Position numbers and translations under genes: made by a program
Shown: piece after piece, positions 23,423 to 35,185 of the stretch
How the letters are laid out: the number at the start of each line of letters is the position of its first letter
Numbering within the stretch: the stretch's first letter is position 1
Notes under the pieces: model-generated
What the model was told of the DNA's origin: nothing
Databases searched by the model: none
The model's input: the letters and a program-made list of their open reading frames with translations, nothing else
Assembly (NCBI GenBank): GCA_030704615.1
Contig: CM060733.1
Location: 63,302,001-63,366,000, forward strand
From: Takakia lepidozioides
Taxonomy: Eukaryota; Streptophyta; Takakiopsida; Takakiales; Takakiaceae
Reading direction: 5' to 3'
DNA length: 64,000 nucleotides

Positions 23423-25319
23423 CTACTCAGTGCCTGCCAAAATTGGGCCAACTTGCATCTCTCCCATATCATCTGTCACAATCCATGAGATGCAACCTCG
23501 AGTCAGATGAAGGTGCATAGATTTGGTGTGAATGTGCCCATGAACAACCTGAAAAGCTATTAACTCCTTCAACATGGTGCCTGCCTCAGACCAGTACCTT
23601 GAAAAATGATGATCCTCAATGAGCTGATTCATTGCTAGAATCTTAGTCCGAGTGGCCACTGGCAACCAAATGCGCATTATTTGGTAATAGTGTGGAAAGG
23701 ATTGTGGAGGACCAAATTGATTCCACGCCAAATCCAAGCTATGTGGAATTTCATTGAAGGGCATGATCATTGCTCGGTTGTATTCCCGTGCAGCATGAGT
23801 CTTGGGTGGTTTGAAAGCAGCATTTCCCCATACCTCAGGCCGTGCATCTGCTGTCATAGGAGATTCAATAACCTGTACAGCCATCTGTTGTGAAACTGGT
23901 TCTATTGGTGTTTCCACCATTGGCATCCCTTGTCCGGAGAACTTCAAAGCCAGACGACTTAAGGTATGATGCCAATGCTCGATGATTCTCTTGTCGCATG
24001 ACTGAAATAGCAAAAGAGTCCCTGCATCTGAAAGAAAATTATTGCAGAACCCGAACACCCAATTCCAGTAGTTGTCATCGAATTTGTTCCAGGTTGGCGT
24101 CTTGTTTTTTGGAGGAACGTCGGGAACAGCCTGGCCGTCCGGGATATCTAGAATGACCATGTCAGCGACAAAGGTTTTTTGCACACCGCAGACGAAGGAG
24201 GGCCCAGTGCTCACCTGCGACAGATATGTTCAATTTGAGAACCAACGAAAAGGATGGTGCAACAGAAACTAAGATTACTACTGGCAGCGACTATCTCAAA
24301 GGCACCCAGACATAAAAGATATATTCTCACTAGATTAAGGAAGGAGATCATATTATCCCAAGTCGACGAGGGCACCCCCGAGTACCTCTTTTTCCGAGTC
24401 TGCATCATCGCCAACCATCCCTCATTGACATTCTTAATCTCCCCTGGCAAGTCCGCACAAGAAGGGTGTGGTCTGGCATCAAAAACGCACTCAATAGTCC
24501 GGGTATACCTCCCAACGGTGATGTTTTTATCGCTGTCGTTCTCTTTTTCCTTCTCTTTTTCCTTCTCCTTCGCCTTCTCTTTCTCCTTTGTCTTGGCAGG
24601 GGACTTGGCGCCAGCCTCCGAACCCTTTGCATCCTTATCTTTCACCTTGCACCCACCCTTTTTGCCCTTCTGAGGCATTCCTTGCGCGTCCGGTTCCTTC
24701 GCGGCCAATGCAGCTACATTTTTCTGGTACTCCTCGTTGTTCAGAGGCGCCAACATCTCCGCATGGTTGTTCAAATATTTCATTTGCTGTTCTTGAAACG
24801 TCGTGTGCTCAGGAGGGCAGTCGAGGTACCAACCACGTCCTTGAAGTGGGCTGGACTCCTTGTTATCTCCGGACTCACTTTTGTGCTTTTACCATTTGTA
24901 TCCTTTAGTAACACGTAGAAAACTTGTACTCCCAGTCTGTATCCGTACACGAAATCGGTTTCCAACTTGGTAATGTCCAGCGAAAGGGGAGGATGCACAA
25001 CAGGCATAGAGATCATTTGGCAGAGAGGGATTTCAAGACGTCCTCCAAGGACCAACATGTCCCTAATAACCCCTCGGGAGTTTACCTTCTGATATGACAT
25101 GAGTTCCTTCGCCTTGTCAAGGTAGTGCGCTTCAGGTTCATCTGACTCTTTGCTGTCCGTGGAACTCTTCACAACGTCTTCACCTTCTCCAGATCCCTTT
25201 GCTTCTGTTCCACCTTGCTTTGTCTTAGCATTTTTCTGCATGACCCCATAGGCCCAAACATTAGCTGTTGTGCAGCAAATAGGCATGTTGAAACTACGAT
25301 GATCGGCACCGATCATCAC
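23423..25319 (-). pseudogene. Relic B: ParB-like/methyltransferase gene fragment
   Basis: Minus strand. Residues near 25050-24990 read LEIPLCQMISMPVV, matching RIPLCRM in A and C, followed by YGYRLGVQVFYVLLKDTNGKST, which parallels EGYRLGSPAFYVSIENEDGKT in C. The DGNHR motif is lost, apparently by deletion near 24780-24840. A Lys/Glu tract (24620-24530) corresponds to the linker. The motif IV block at about 24160-24140 reads LDIPDGQAV and is followed by WNKFDDNYWNWVFGFCNNFL, like WNRFSEDFWKKGFGLARMVL in C. After about 23800 the sequence changes to an unrelated frame and no motif I is seen. No transposase side or terminal region is found, so this is a truncated third member of the family. Confidence 0.7.
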
Positions 25320-25806
25320 TTTTTATTTGTTCAAATGATTCTGCAAGGCAGTATCTTTGCCAGTAAAGTGCCTTCAATTTCCAGAGGACAGCGATGGTCG
25401 GTACCAATCATCGCAATCTTTCATTGCAAAGGATTCACATGAGAGCTCCTAATCTCGGAACTTGTTCTCGCAAAGCAAACTGCTATAAAGGAAACGTGAT
25501 GATCAGTACCAATCATCACTTTCTCACTGTGCTTCTCAAACATCCAGTTCATGCCATTCTCTTTTGAAACATGAAACTGATTGTGATGATCGGTGCCGAT
25601 CATCACATTATGTGTTTGAATTCGAGTCTCCTAAGAGTTCCTAAACTTATTCTCGTTCTCAAATAGACAGCAACAATCTACCAACAGTCGTGGTCGAAAC
25701 CGTGTCTCGCTTTGTGAATGTGCATTTCTCTATCCTCTCCACAATATTCCCCAATGCAATGTTCCCGTAACCATTACAGTGAAAGCGATGATCGCCACCG
25801 ATCATC
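25298..25806. repeat. Palindromes with GATGATCG arms (relic B)
   Basis: Five 20-bp sites: 25298-25317 (GATGATCGGCACCGATCATC), 25391-25410, 25498-25517, 25585-25604 and 25787-25806. Centres are GCAC, GTAC, GTAC, GTGC and CCAC. They lie at and upstream of the 5' side of the relic gene, the position the intergenic palindromes hold in A and C. Confidence 0.9.
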
Positions 25807-26203
25807 CCTTCCCTGTCAGGGTTATTGTTTCACTGCATTGCTTGCAGGCCGAGAGCCATCTGGTCATCGCGCTCTTTCCTTCCTAATACTATGCTCTCTC
25901 TAGGTATTCGTGTAGAACATTCAACAGCCTGTCTATCCGGTGCATTTATTGGTCCCAGATTAGTTACGGCGGTAGTACCGGACAGGTACTTTGGCGGCTC
26001 TGTTCGTCGTTTTGTGCAATGGCGCTCGCCATTGTAGTACATGTAATGCGGAGAGCTGTGCGTTTTAAGCCACGTGTTCGAGTTCAAACACTCTTCCATT
26101 TCCTTTTGGCTCCGTGGCAAATTCTCCGAGTTTGACTCCCAAACTGTTTTTTTACTTCCTGGCCACTTCGCCGTTGTTAACTCATGTCCACCTGTCACCG
26201 CTC

Positions 26204-26720
26204 TTATGGACTATGCAACCTGTGTGGCCTGTGCTGGCTGTGAGAACCCCTGTGTTCTCTCACATGACCATGCACATGAGGCATCATGGCATGCACTTCA
26301 TGCTCTGGTGGTGGTACTGGTATAGTCTGTTGCTCCTTCTCTGCTTCAAAACTCAAATCATGCTGTAATGGTCTATCATGGATACCACCATTGTGCCCCT
26401 TCAGTTTGTTGGCATTAACTCTACAAAGCATCTCCTTATTAATGGTCTGCAGCATTGTTGTGTTGTTATCATACATCTTCTGTATGACATAAAATACCTT
26501 CCATGGTGACTTAAGCTTCGAAGCTTTAATCTTTCCCTTCTTCTGCACCCACAGTACCAAGTCTCATGTCTTAAAAGTTTTAAGCTTGCCTTCATCAAAC
26601 CGATCTTCATTTTCATCTAAATTCTGGCCATGTTATCTGCTGCATCAGCACGAACTTCTTCTACATGATATAGTTCATGTTTTCTTACTTTGATTGAATC
26701 TTCCAATTCCATTCTCCTTC
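26204..26720 (-). mobile_element. Retroelement integrase C-terminal fragment
   Basis: Minus strand reads VLWVQKKGKIKASKLKSPWK, FYVIQKMYDNNTTML and CRVNANKLKG. This is the small SH3-like domain that closes LTR-retrotransposon integrases, where the usual wording is W-GP-Y-V then a final N-LK. Upstream (26720-26640) is a helical segment MELEDSIKVRKHELY. A TAG near 26612 and a shift near 26560 break it. No LTR, RT or protease is present nearby. The interval 25807-26203 is unassigned. Confidence 0.65.
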
Positions 26721-26769
26721 CCGAGGGAAAAACAGGGTGAAATGTGTTGAAGAAGGTACCTTCATTAGC

Positions 26770-26905
26770 AGTGCTTGAATTTATCAATTGTGTTGCTGCT
26801 GCTGCAGCTTCCAGTTGACCATCTACCCATGCAAGTTGCTAGTAGCTATTGATTCACAGGGAATCATAAGTAATCTTGTGCCTAAAATCTGGCCACACTC
26901 TATCC
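26770..26905 (-). repeat. Fragment of PPR-gene 5' region (third copy)
   Basis: The minus strand reads AWVDGQLEAAAAATQLINS, matching AWVDGQLKAAAATSQLIKSG at 28.65 kb and the corresponding stretch at 29.3 kb. This is a third partial copy of the same PPR N-terminal region, here joined to the retroelement fragment. Confidence 0.7.
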
Positions 26906-27009
26906 CTTTGCTTCTTTTTCCCCACACATATGCAGCCATCACAGCCTCCAAACTGTCGGTGGTACCCTTTGCCCATCATTTGCTCATAGGTATCCAAAGC
27001 CTCTATCCC

Positions 27010-28710
27010 GTGACCCTGCTAGGCATATCCTGCGATCATCACGTTCCATGATACCACATCTTGTGCATCCATCTTATCAAATAGTGCCTTTGCATCCTCG
27101 ATGGACCCACATTTGGCATAAAAGTCCATGAGGGTATTGTTCAGAATCACCTCTGGTACAATTCCAGCTTTGGCGATGTCACCATGCACCTCTTTGCCCT
27201 TTTCCAGGGCTGCTAGGCTTGCACAAGCATTGCGAACGCACACAAAACGTGATGTGGTTGCACTTCACCCCTTCCCCCATCAATTGCTCATACGTCTCCA
27301 AGGCCTCCATCTCGCGCCCCTGCTGTGCATACCCTGCAAGCATCATGTTCCACGACACCACATCTCGTTCAGCCATAGTGTTGAACAATCCCTTCGCATC
27401 CTCAATGCTCCCACATTTGGCATACATGTCCACCAGGGCAGAGTTCAGAATGACATTGGGTACAATTCCAGCTTTGACAATATCACCATGGACCTCTTTG
27501 CCCTTTTCCAGGGCTGCCAGGCTTGCAAACGCACACAAATGTGACGTGGTTGGGCTTCACCCCTTCGCAGATCATTTGCTCATAGGTCTCCAAAGCCTCC
27601 ATCCCGCGCCCTTGCTGTGCATATCCTGCAATCATCGCACTCCACAACACCACATCTCGTTCAGCCATATTGTCGAACACTCCCTTTGCATGCTCGATGC
27701 TCCCACATTTATCATGCATGTCCACCAAGGTATTGTTCAGGATCACATCTGGTACGATTCTAGCTCTGACAATGTCGCCATGCACCTCTTTGCTCTTTTG
27801 CAAGGCTGTCAGGCTTGCACACGCATTGCAAACGCACACAAACGTGAAGTGGTTGGGCTTCACCCCTTCCCCCATCATTTGCTCATAGGTCTCCAAAGCC
27901 TCCATCCCGTGCCCCTACTATGCATATCCTGCAAGCATCGCACTCCACGACACCACATTTCGTTCAGCCATATTGTCGAACACTCCCTTTGCATCCTCGA
28001 TGCACCCACATTTGGCATACATGTCCACTAGGGCAGTATTCAGGATGACATCTGGTAGGATTCCAGCTCTCACGATGACGCCATGCACCTCTTTGCCCTT
28101 TTCCAGGGCTGCCAGGCTTGCACATGCACTGCAAATGCTCACAAATGTGATGTGGTTGGGCTTCACCGCTTCCCCCATCATTTGCTCATAAGTCTCCAAA
28201 GCATTCCTACCACACCCATGCTTGGTAAATCCTGCCAACATTATATTCCACGTGATCAAAGATCGTCGAGGCATTTTGTTGAACACTTGGTGAGCATCCA
28301 TGATGCTCCCGCACTTAACATACATGTTGACAAGGGTGTTGAGGAGAAAAACATTTGGCGTGAATCCACTTTGGATAATGTGAGTGTGCACCTGCTTTCC
28401 AACTTCCAGGCCTTTCACCTTGATGCACTTATGCAAGAGACAAATATGCGTTTCTGAATCTGCTGAAATGTCTCCTTGGTTTAAAGTCTGTAGAGCCTCT
28501 TTCAGTCTGCGTGCCTCACAAGGCATCTTCACATGCCCAGAAGTGCTAGAAGAGGGCATTGTGGACTCCCTCTCTTGATCCTCTTCCAGAAGCTGTGGTC
28601 TTGGTTGAGGTGCCTGATTTTATCAACTGTGACGTTGCAGCTGCTGCCTTTAGTTGACCATCTACCCATGCAGGTTTCTTGTAGCTATTGATCCTAGCTA
28701 GTGCCTTGTC
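27010..28710 (-). pseudogene. PLS-type pentatricopeptide repeat gene, degenerate
   Basis: Minus strand. The N-terminal region starts upstream of 28559 and is followed by tandem 31-36 residue PPR units: GKQVHTHIIQSGFTPNVFLL, NTLVNMYVKCGSIMDAHQVF, MPRRSLITWNIMLAGFTKHG, then repeated ALVDMYAKCGSIEDAKG and AERDVVSWNMMLAGYAQQG units down to about 27020. PLS PPR proteins normally act in organelles in RNA editing, splicing or stability. The frame is broken several times (near 27910, 27540 and 27240), short indels removing ends of repeats, and no E or DYW tail is found. Internal units are very similar to each other, indicating recent unit duplication. It is the only host-type gene family in the window. 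Confidence 0.8.
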
Positions 28711-28814
28711 TATCAATGTGCTACTGCCGCTGTTGTTTCCAGTTGACCATCTACCCACTTGTAGCCGCTGTGCTATTGAAGAAGGTGCCCCGTTTCCCCC
28801 ATTTTCCAGAGGTC

Positions 28815-29330
28815 CTAGGCTTGCACACGCTTTTGCAAACACAAACACCCACGCGTGGTAAATCCTTCCAGCATTGTATTCCATGAGATCAAAGATCGTT
28901 GAGGCATTATGTTGAAAACTTGGTGAGCATTCATGATGCTCCCGCACTTAACATACAGGTTGACAAGGGTGTTGAGGAGAAAAATAGTTGGCGTGAGTCC
29001 ACTTTGGATCATAATGTGAGTGTGCACTTGCTTTCCAGCTTCCAGACCTTTCCTCTTGATGCACTTAAGCAAGAGACAGACATACTTATCTAAATCTGCT
29101 GAAATTCGTCATTGGTTTAAAGTCTGTAGAGCCTCATTTAGTCTGCCTGCCTCACAAAGCATCTTGACATGCCCAGAAGTGCCAGAACAGGCATTGTGGA
29201 CTCCCTCTCTTGATCCTCTTCCAGAAGCTGTGGTCATGGTTGAGGTGCCTGATTTGATCATTTGTGCCGCTGCTGCCGCGGCTTCCAATTGACCATCTAC
29301 CCATGCAGGTTTCTTGTAGCTATCATTTCA
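28815..29330 (-). pseudogene. Partial tandem duplicate of the PPR gene
   Basis: Minus strand copy of the 5' part of the neighbouring PPR gene: AWVDGQLEAAAAAAQMIKSG, HVKMLCEAGRLNEALQTLNQ (followed by a stop), GLEAGKQVHTHIMIQSGLTP, YVKCGSIMNAHQVFNIMPQR. It stops in CLCLQKRVQA near 28820, where the second copy begins. Head-to-tail with the 27.0-28.7 kb copy. Confidence 0.75.
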
Positions 29331-30755
29331 CAGGGAATCATAGGTGATCTGGAGCTTGAAATCCGGCCCGCTTCGATCTCAACCCACACTCTATCCCTGC
29401 TCCTTCATTCCAGAGCTTCTCCTAGTTTTTGTTATCTGTTTTCAATACTTTCCTGTTGCCACATAGGCAGTAACATATCAAAATCACTTCAAAACCCCCG
29501 GTACCATAGATCCACCAAGAGCTAACTTGCAGAATTCAACATGAAAATTAGGGACAACTCTAATAACAGGGAAAACAGGCTGAAATGTATTGAAGAAGGT
29601 GCCTCCGTTACCACTGCCTGGTTCTATCAACCGAGTCTGATGGGAGGGAAAAGCAGGCTGAAATAGGTCAAAGAAGAAGGTGCCCTCACCACATTGTCCT
29701 CGACCTTGTGTCATGACCCATGGAGGATTTGACTGACCATGAACCTAAGAGAACCTCTTGTGTGTGCTGCTTGTGTCTGTAGTCAGGTAATGTCTGATTG
29801 GTATGTGAGAACCACCACGGTGCAGCTGAGCGGGCAGAAATTGAAGCACGGCCTGCTAAGACCAAGCTGACTCTTCCAAGAACCTTGTAAACATCAGGAA
29901 GGATACCAAAGCACGGTACTAACAGGAGCCAAGAGCCCACATTTGCAGGATGGACAAACTTCTTCACATCATACATTAAGAAAAAGCCACACCTTGAGAT
30001 TGCGGTTGTCCCACCATCGTGAAGGATCTTTAAAAACTCATGCCAGCTCTGCTCCGTGCTGCAAATTCAGGGCTGAGTCTGATGAGAGCGCAAAACAGGC
30101 TGAAATAGGTCAAAGAAGAAGGTGCCCTCACCACATTGTCCTCGACCTAAGACCAAGCTGACTCTCCCCAGAATGGCGAGCTCTCAGCCGAAACCTAGTC
30201 CTCGCAAACATACCCTAGCGTTTGTCGGGTTGCTTGCTTTTCAGATGCGAAGGTTGCTCCAACTGCGGGCCTCCCATGCATGTTTGCCCTCCCTCCCGCT
30301 CGCTGCTCTAAGTCCCAGCCCTCTCTCTCTCCCTCCCGCTCACTTGCTCTAAGTCCCAACCCTCTGTTCACAGCTACCGGAATAGGCAACTTTTTAAAAA
30401 AATTAACCTTTTGCAAACCCTACAAGCAACTTTTGCAAAAAAATTTAAACCTTTTGCATTTTGATCTTTAAACCTTTTGCACTCTGCAACAAGTTTTAAA
30501 GGTACCATGTACTAGCTCTACCCTGTTTTCATTTTACAATGTTGAATGATTCATATTTATGTCCCTGCACTGATATGGCCACACTTAATTTGACTCCCTT
30601 CAATCATAATATGAGGACTGTTAAGCTTGCATTGCATTCCGTTTACATTGCAAAGTGCAACAACCACCTCTTCGTCTTTCCGAGGGCAGATTTCTGAAGT
30701 TCATGATTTATTCCATTTGCAGCGGAGTACTAACTAAACCCATACACCACAATCA
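29331..30755. repeat. Non-coding stretch with a 48-bp direct repeat
   Basis: A block starting TGAAATAGGTCAAAGAAGAAG occurs at about 29659-29706 and again at about 30103-30150. A related word (ACAGGCTGAAATGTATTGAAG) is at 29573 and in the 26.7-kb piece. From 30260 to 30380 there is a CTCCCTCCCGCTC-rich tract. No gene is supported. Confidence 0.6.
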
Positions 30756-31260
30756 GTGGAAATAATTGTATGGTCCCATTTCACACAGATGTGTAACATG
30801 CCATGTAAACTAAGCCAACCCCTGCCACACTCATGGCTGTTTTCACACCGTTCTTGCCTGGGGTGTGGACCACATATGAGACACCCCACAGTTAGGGCAT
30901 ATTTAGACCCACACCTTGGCTCAGTCTACAGACCCGTGATAAAAGCCGTGGAATGTGCCAGGTGTGAGATGGCATACGCGTGGGAAAAATCGGTTTATCT
31001 TCTAGTGTCATACTATTCCAGCCCCCTCACATGCCCATGGAACTAACCATGTATGCCAGCCCGCATCATAGAGACTGCCTCTTTGGCGCCACAGGCGCCG
31101 CTACCCAACATAACTGGTCTGATAGAGGCCTTTCTCACCCCCCTCCCGGTACCCCAACACATGAAGCTCTCCAATGGGCGCGTTTAGCCACTCACGCCTC
31201 TCCGTATGCCTTCACAATACTCATCCTCACCCAACAAAAATCACCTGACGACTCCCACCC
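30756..31260 (+). mobile_element. Non-LTR retroelement, part before element C
   Basis: Plus-strand frames here are short, but the last one (SPDDSHPLLR ending at 31269) joins in frame to LPTGARLLATVEP at 47134 once element C is removed. The continuing element carries RNase H and a Cys/His finger. No RT motif is visible in this piece. Confidence 0.6.
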
Positions 31261-31269
31261 CCTCCTACG
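31261..31269. repeat. Target-site duplication, left copy (element C)
   Basis: CCTCCTACG, identical to 47125-47133. Confidence 0.88.
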
Positions 31270-31345
31270 GGGGCTGCTATTTCATGAGCCATGAGCGGCA
31301 TGAGCCATGAGCAGAGTCGTGAGTGTCGAACAAAACATGAGCATG
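31270..31345. repeat. Left terminal region of element C
   Basis: CTATTTCATGAGC is followed by CCATGAGC and GCATGAGC words to about 31312 and again near 31340. The right end (46862-47124) holds the same words inverted. Confidence 0.8.
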
Positions 31346-31724
31346 ACTATTTTCCGGAAATGAGTGTCCGCGGGAATAGGGTTGAGGGTGTCACGGTCAT
31401 AGGGGGAGAAGGACCTCCTGATGAAGGAGGTTCGACAATGTTTTTTAGAATTACATATTGAAAGGCAATGTTTCGCGAATGGTAGGGTGTCACTGCTATG
31501 TACAATGGGGGCCCATTTCAGCCTACCAGCCACTTGCAAAATCCACCCACACTCCCAATCCCAAACGAAATGAGGAATGATGCATTCTGGGAACGATGGA
31601 TACAAAATAGAACAAAAAGACGGTACTATGGGGTTTTTATTGATCCACATGAATTGCATTTGAAGCACGTCTATTGTGCTGATTGTGCAAACAAATCTTT
31701 AGCCATGTGCCTTCTGAATACAAG

Positions 31725-32412
31725 TCACGTTGTCAATGGGACTTCGACTGCTCTGAAAACTAGCTCATGAGTCATCGGGCTCCTCCAGGTAAACTGGATT
31801 GCAGCCGTTGTACCGCCCCTGTTGATGTTCACCACAATGTCGTGCCCTTCAATCATACCACCATCGAATATGGAAAGCTTCACGTTTTCGTCGTCCACAC
31901 CAATGCGAATGTCCCCATACAATGGAGAAGAGGAGCGCACTCCTTCAAGAGAATACGTCTCTCCGATGGAGTCCACCCACGTCCACTGGCAGCAGTTCCA
32001 TCGCAACAGCATAGCAGTGCGCATTCTTCTGCATGGGTGCCCGTCGTAGCTGGAGCCACGGACTCCTCAGACCAAGATCGTCACCCCGCTCAAAGGCGTA
32101 GTGGTCTGGGATATACTCAAAAGCGGACAATGTTTCCACATTCGAACCAGTATCTTCTGTGTAAACTGTGTACCAGATAACGATGTCTCCCGATGTGGCC
32201 GAATACATTGCATAATCGAAGCCTCCATAAGGGCAGTCGTCCCGGTTCCGGAAGCACGACATCCTTGCAAAGGAGGACCTGAGGACGTCTTTGATGCCGA
32301 TGACAATGACCTTGCGGACAGCAACAAAGCCCTTAGATTTTTGAAATGATGAGAAGCGGAAGAGCAGTGCGGGCTCCAATAATGGAGCATCTGGGTCCCA
32401 CGTACCCACCAA
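31725..32412 (-). pseudogene. Element C accessory protein of unknown function, minus copy
   Basis: Minus strand. It reads VLRSSFARMSCFRNRDDCPY, GFDYAMYSATSGDIVIWYTV, AFEYIPDHYAFERGDD and, after a frame break near 32040, GVRSSSPLYGDIRIGVDDEN, LSIFDGGMIEGHDIVVNINR and FRAVEVPLTT. The predicted character is beta-rich, with two Cys in CFRNRDDC. The plus-strand gene at 32780-33397 encodes the same protein. I do not recognise the family, and element A has no counterpart. It lies just inside the left end. Confidence 0.55.
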
Positions 32413-32779
32413 TCATCGTGTAACGTGTTCATCACGCCAGCGGTGGATGAACCGATACCTCTTTCTCATCCACAGGGTATAGTTTGAAATCTGCCACCGA
32501 AGTCCATCCCCCGGATGGAAATTCGGCGCCGCATTTACATCAAAGGGGGGATGGTCTTCGTCGTCTCGAATGGCTATAGGCCCACCTGGCACTTACTGCC
32601 CATAGTTTGCATGGCAGGGAAGGAAACTGAAACGGCTACATTCATGGAGTAGCCAATCTTCATCCGCGCAGGTTCCTGTAGAGGGGAAATTTAAATGTGC
32701 CCTGGAGTGTTTGTGAGGAATTGCAGCGTTTGCTTGAACTTCTTCCAGCCACCCCGCTGCTGCCTCCTCCATCCGGGAG

Positions 32780-33397
32780 CTGCTGTCATTGAGCGTACTC
32801 CGCTACTCTTTTTCAAGGATGTCGTGCCGCCGAAATCCTGCTGACTGCCCTTATCATGGCCACGATTATGCTATGTTCAAACCAGAATCAGGAGACATCA
32901 TTGTCTAGCTCTCTGTTTTCACAGACGCTTCTGGAATCAAGCGAGACTCTTTGCGCGCAATGGAGTATTTGGAGGGCTATTACCACTTTGAGCGAGGTGA
33001 GGGCGAGGGTCAATGCGGTCTGTGGTACCTGAAAATTGTTGACCTCGATATACCAAGGTGGAATGGGATGCCGGACAGATCACGCACGGCCTCGCTTTGG
33101 CACTGGAACTGCTGCTAGTGGACCAGGGAGGACGGCACCGGGGAAAACTATATTCGTGGAGTTCACTCCGCTCTTCCAATGTATGGAGACATTCGGCTGA
33201 GTTGCAAAGACGAATCGCACGAGCACATGAGGCCCACAGTGACCTTGTCAATGTATGATGGTGGTATCATTGATGGGCATGACATTGTCGTCAGCTCCAC
33301 CAAGGGCACCAGAACGACCGCATTGCAGTTTACCTCGAGGTGCCGCATCAGTAATGAGCTTGTTTTGAGGGCTATCGAAGTTCCGTCAACTTGGTGA
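32780..33397 (+). pseudogene. Element C accessory protein of unknown function, plus copy
   Basis: The plus strand encodes VLRYSFSRMSCRRNPADCPY, GHDYAMFKPESGDIIV followed by TAG near 32908 (Trp in the minus copy), AMEYLEGYYHFERGEG, MYGDIRLSCKDE, LSMYDGGIIDGHDIVVSSTK and VLRAIEVPSTW. A second TAG interrupts it near 33117. It diverges from the minus copy head to head, with about 370 bp between them. Conservation of protein but not DNA-level identity suggests an old duplication. Confidence 0.55.
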
Positions 33398-33679
33398 TGC
33401 CCATGTAGAAGGAGGAAGGGCTTAGATTTGTCTGGAGTTGCTAAATGTGAGACACCGTGTTCGATCAATAAAACAACCCATTGTACCTCACTTCTGTGTG
33501 CTTGTGTTTCATTATGTTCAAGAACTGCCGTAATTGGCCCACTGTTTACAATTTGTGGTCTCATTTCTACAATGTATCTATCCAGATGAATATACCAGAG
33601 TCAGCGATATCAGAGTCCTGAGGTGAAGGAAATCCATGTATGAGTAAAAGGAAACATGTACATGCCGAAGCTCGGAAAT

Positions 33680-35060
33680 TCGGCACCGTGTTTCATTTTT
33701 CTCCATGCAGCGATTTCTGGCAGCTCCATTTCCTCCGTTGTGGTCGTAACGGAAATGCTGTACCGCATTTCATTTCTTGACATGGCATTACCATACTTCG
33801 AATTGGAAATGCGGCACCACATTCCCATATTGGACCTTGAATTGTCCAAGCATGTCCAATCACCAATGCTTGTCCATGTCCATACTGGAAATGCGGCACC
33901 GCATTTCCATGTCCGTCATCGAAATTTCGTAACGGACAATGGAATGCGGTGCCGCATTTCCGTCGAAGGGTCTGGAATTGGACAAACAACGATGTCCGTT
34001 CTGAAAATGCGGCACCGCATTTCCATGTCCGTCATCAAAATTTTGTATTGGACAATGGAATGCGGTGCCGCATTTCCGTCCAGCTAGATGGGATACCCAC
34101 ACGGGTCTGGAATTGGACAAACAACGATGTGGGCCTTGGAAATGCGGCGACGCATTTCCATGTTTGGCAATCGAAAGTTCTTATTGGACAATGGAATGCG
34201 GTGCCGCATTTCCGTCGAGCACGATGGAATGCGGTGCCCCATTTCCGTCGAGCACGATGGAATGTGGTGCCGCATTTCCGTCCAAGGGTCTGGAATTGGA
34301 CAAACAACGATGTCCGTTCTGGAAATACGGCACCGCATTTCCATGTCCATCATCAAAATTTCGTATTGGACAATGGAATGCGGTGCCGCATTTCCGTCCA
34401 ACAAGACGGAATGCCCACACGGGTCTGGAATTGGACAAACACCGATGTCTGTTTTGGAAATGCGGCACCGCATTTCCATGTTTAGCAATCGAAAGTTCTT
34501 ATTGGACAATGTAATGCGGTGCCGCATTTCCGTCCAGCACGATGGAATGCGGTGCACATTTCCGTCAAAGGGTCTGGAATTGGACAAACAACAATGTCCG
34601 TTCGGGAAATGCGGCGCCGCATTTCCATGTACGTCATCGAAATTTCTTATTGGACAATGGAATGCGGTGCCGCATTCCCGTCTAGCATCATGAAATGCGG
34701 AGCCGCATTTCCGTCGATGGGTCTGCAGTTGGAAAAACGTCCATCTCCAAAATGGAAATGCAACACCGCATTTCCATGTCCGCCACTTAGATAACATGTT
34801 CGACCTCCGCATGCGGGGTGACATTTCCATCTACCTCCATGGAAGGAGCTGGCAATCGGCAAAACTGCCGTGTCAAAAACGGAAATGCGGCACCGCATTT
34901 CCGTTCGGCCGAACAGTTTCTGATGTCCAAACCATGAAACGGAAAATTGTTCTTGCCCCGGTTTTGGAAATGCGGTGCTGCATTTTCAAAGGAGGTTTTT
35001 GCAGTTGCCACATTTCCGTTCCTACATGGAAATGCGGTGCCGCATTTCCGATTTTGGGAG
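33680..35060. repeat. Palindrome array I of element C
   Basis: About 20 sites of the form AAATGCG-GYRC-CGCATTT. Sites occur in pairs whose centres are about 53 bp apart (33896 and 33949; 34012 and 34065; 34147 and 34201). Within pairs GCAC-type and GTGC-type centres alternate, and spacers such as GGAATTGGACAAACAACGATG recur at about 140-180 bp. Long apparent frames here only translate the repeat. Confidence 0.9.
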
Positions 35061-35185
35061 GGACGTGGTTTGGACGATGGTGTCGTTGAGAAGCACATGG
35101 GAGAGGGGACATGAAGGACGGGGAGAATTTCCTTTATATACTCTGGAAGAGAATTTAAATGTACAGAGAGTTCATTAAAATTCTA

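Noticed and set aside
24405-24918. Plus-strand Phe/Leu/Ser-rich frames
   Set aside because: Reverse complement of the Lys/Glu linker of relic B.
33949-34830. Long frames on both strands with CGTAFHCPI or MRCRISV repeats
   Set aside because: Same artefact over palindrome array I; stop-free in several frames, no coding character outside the repeat.
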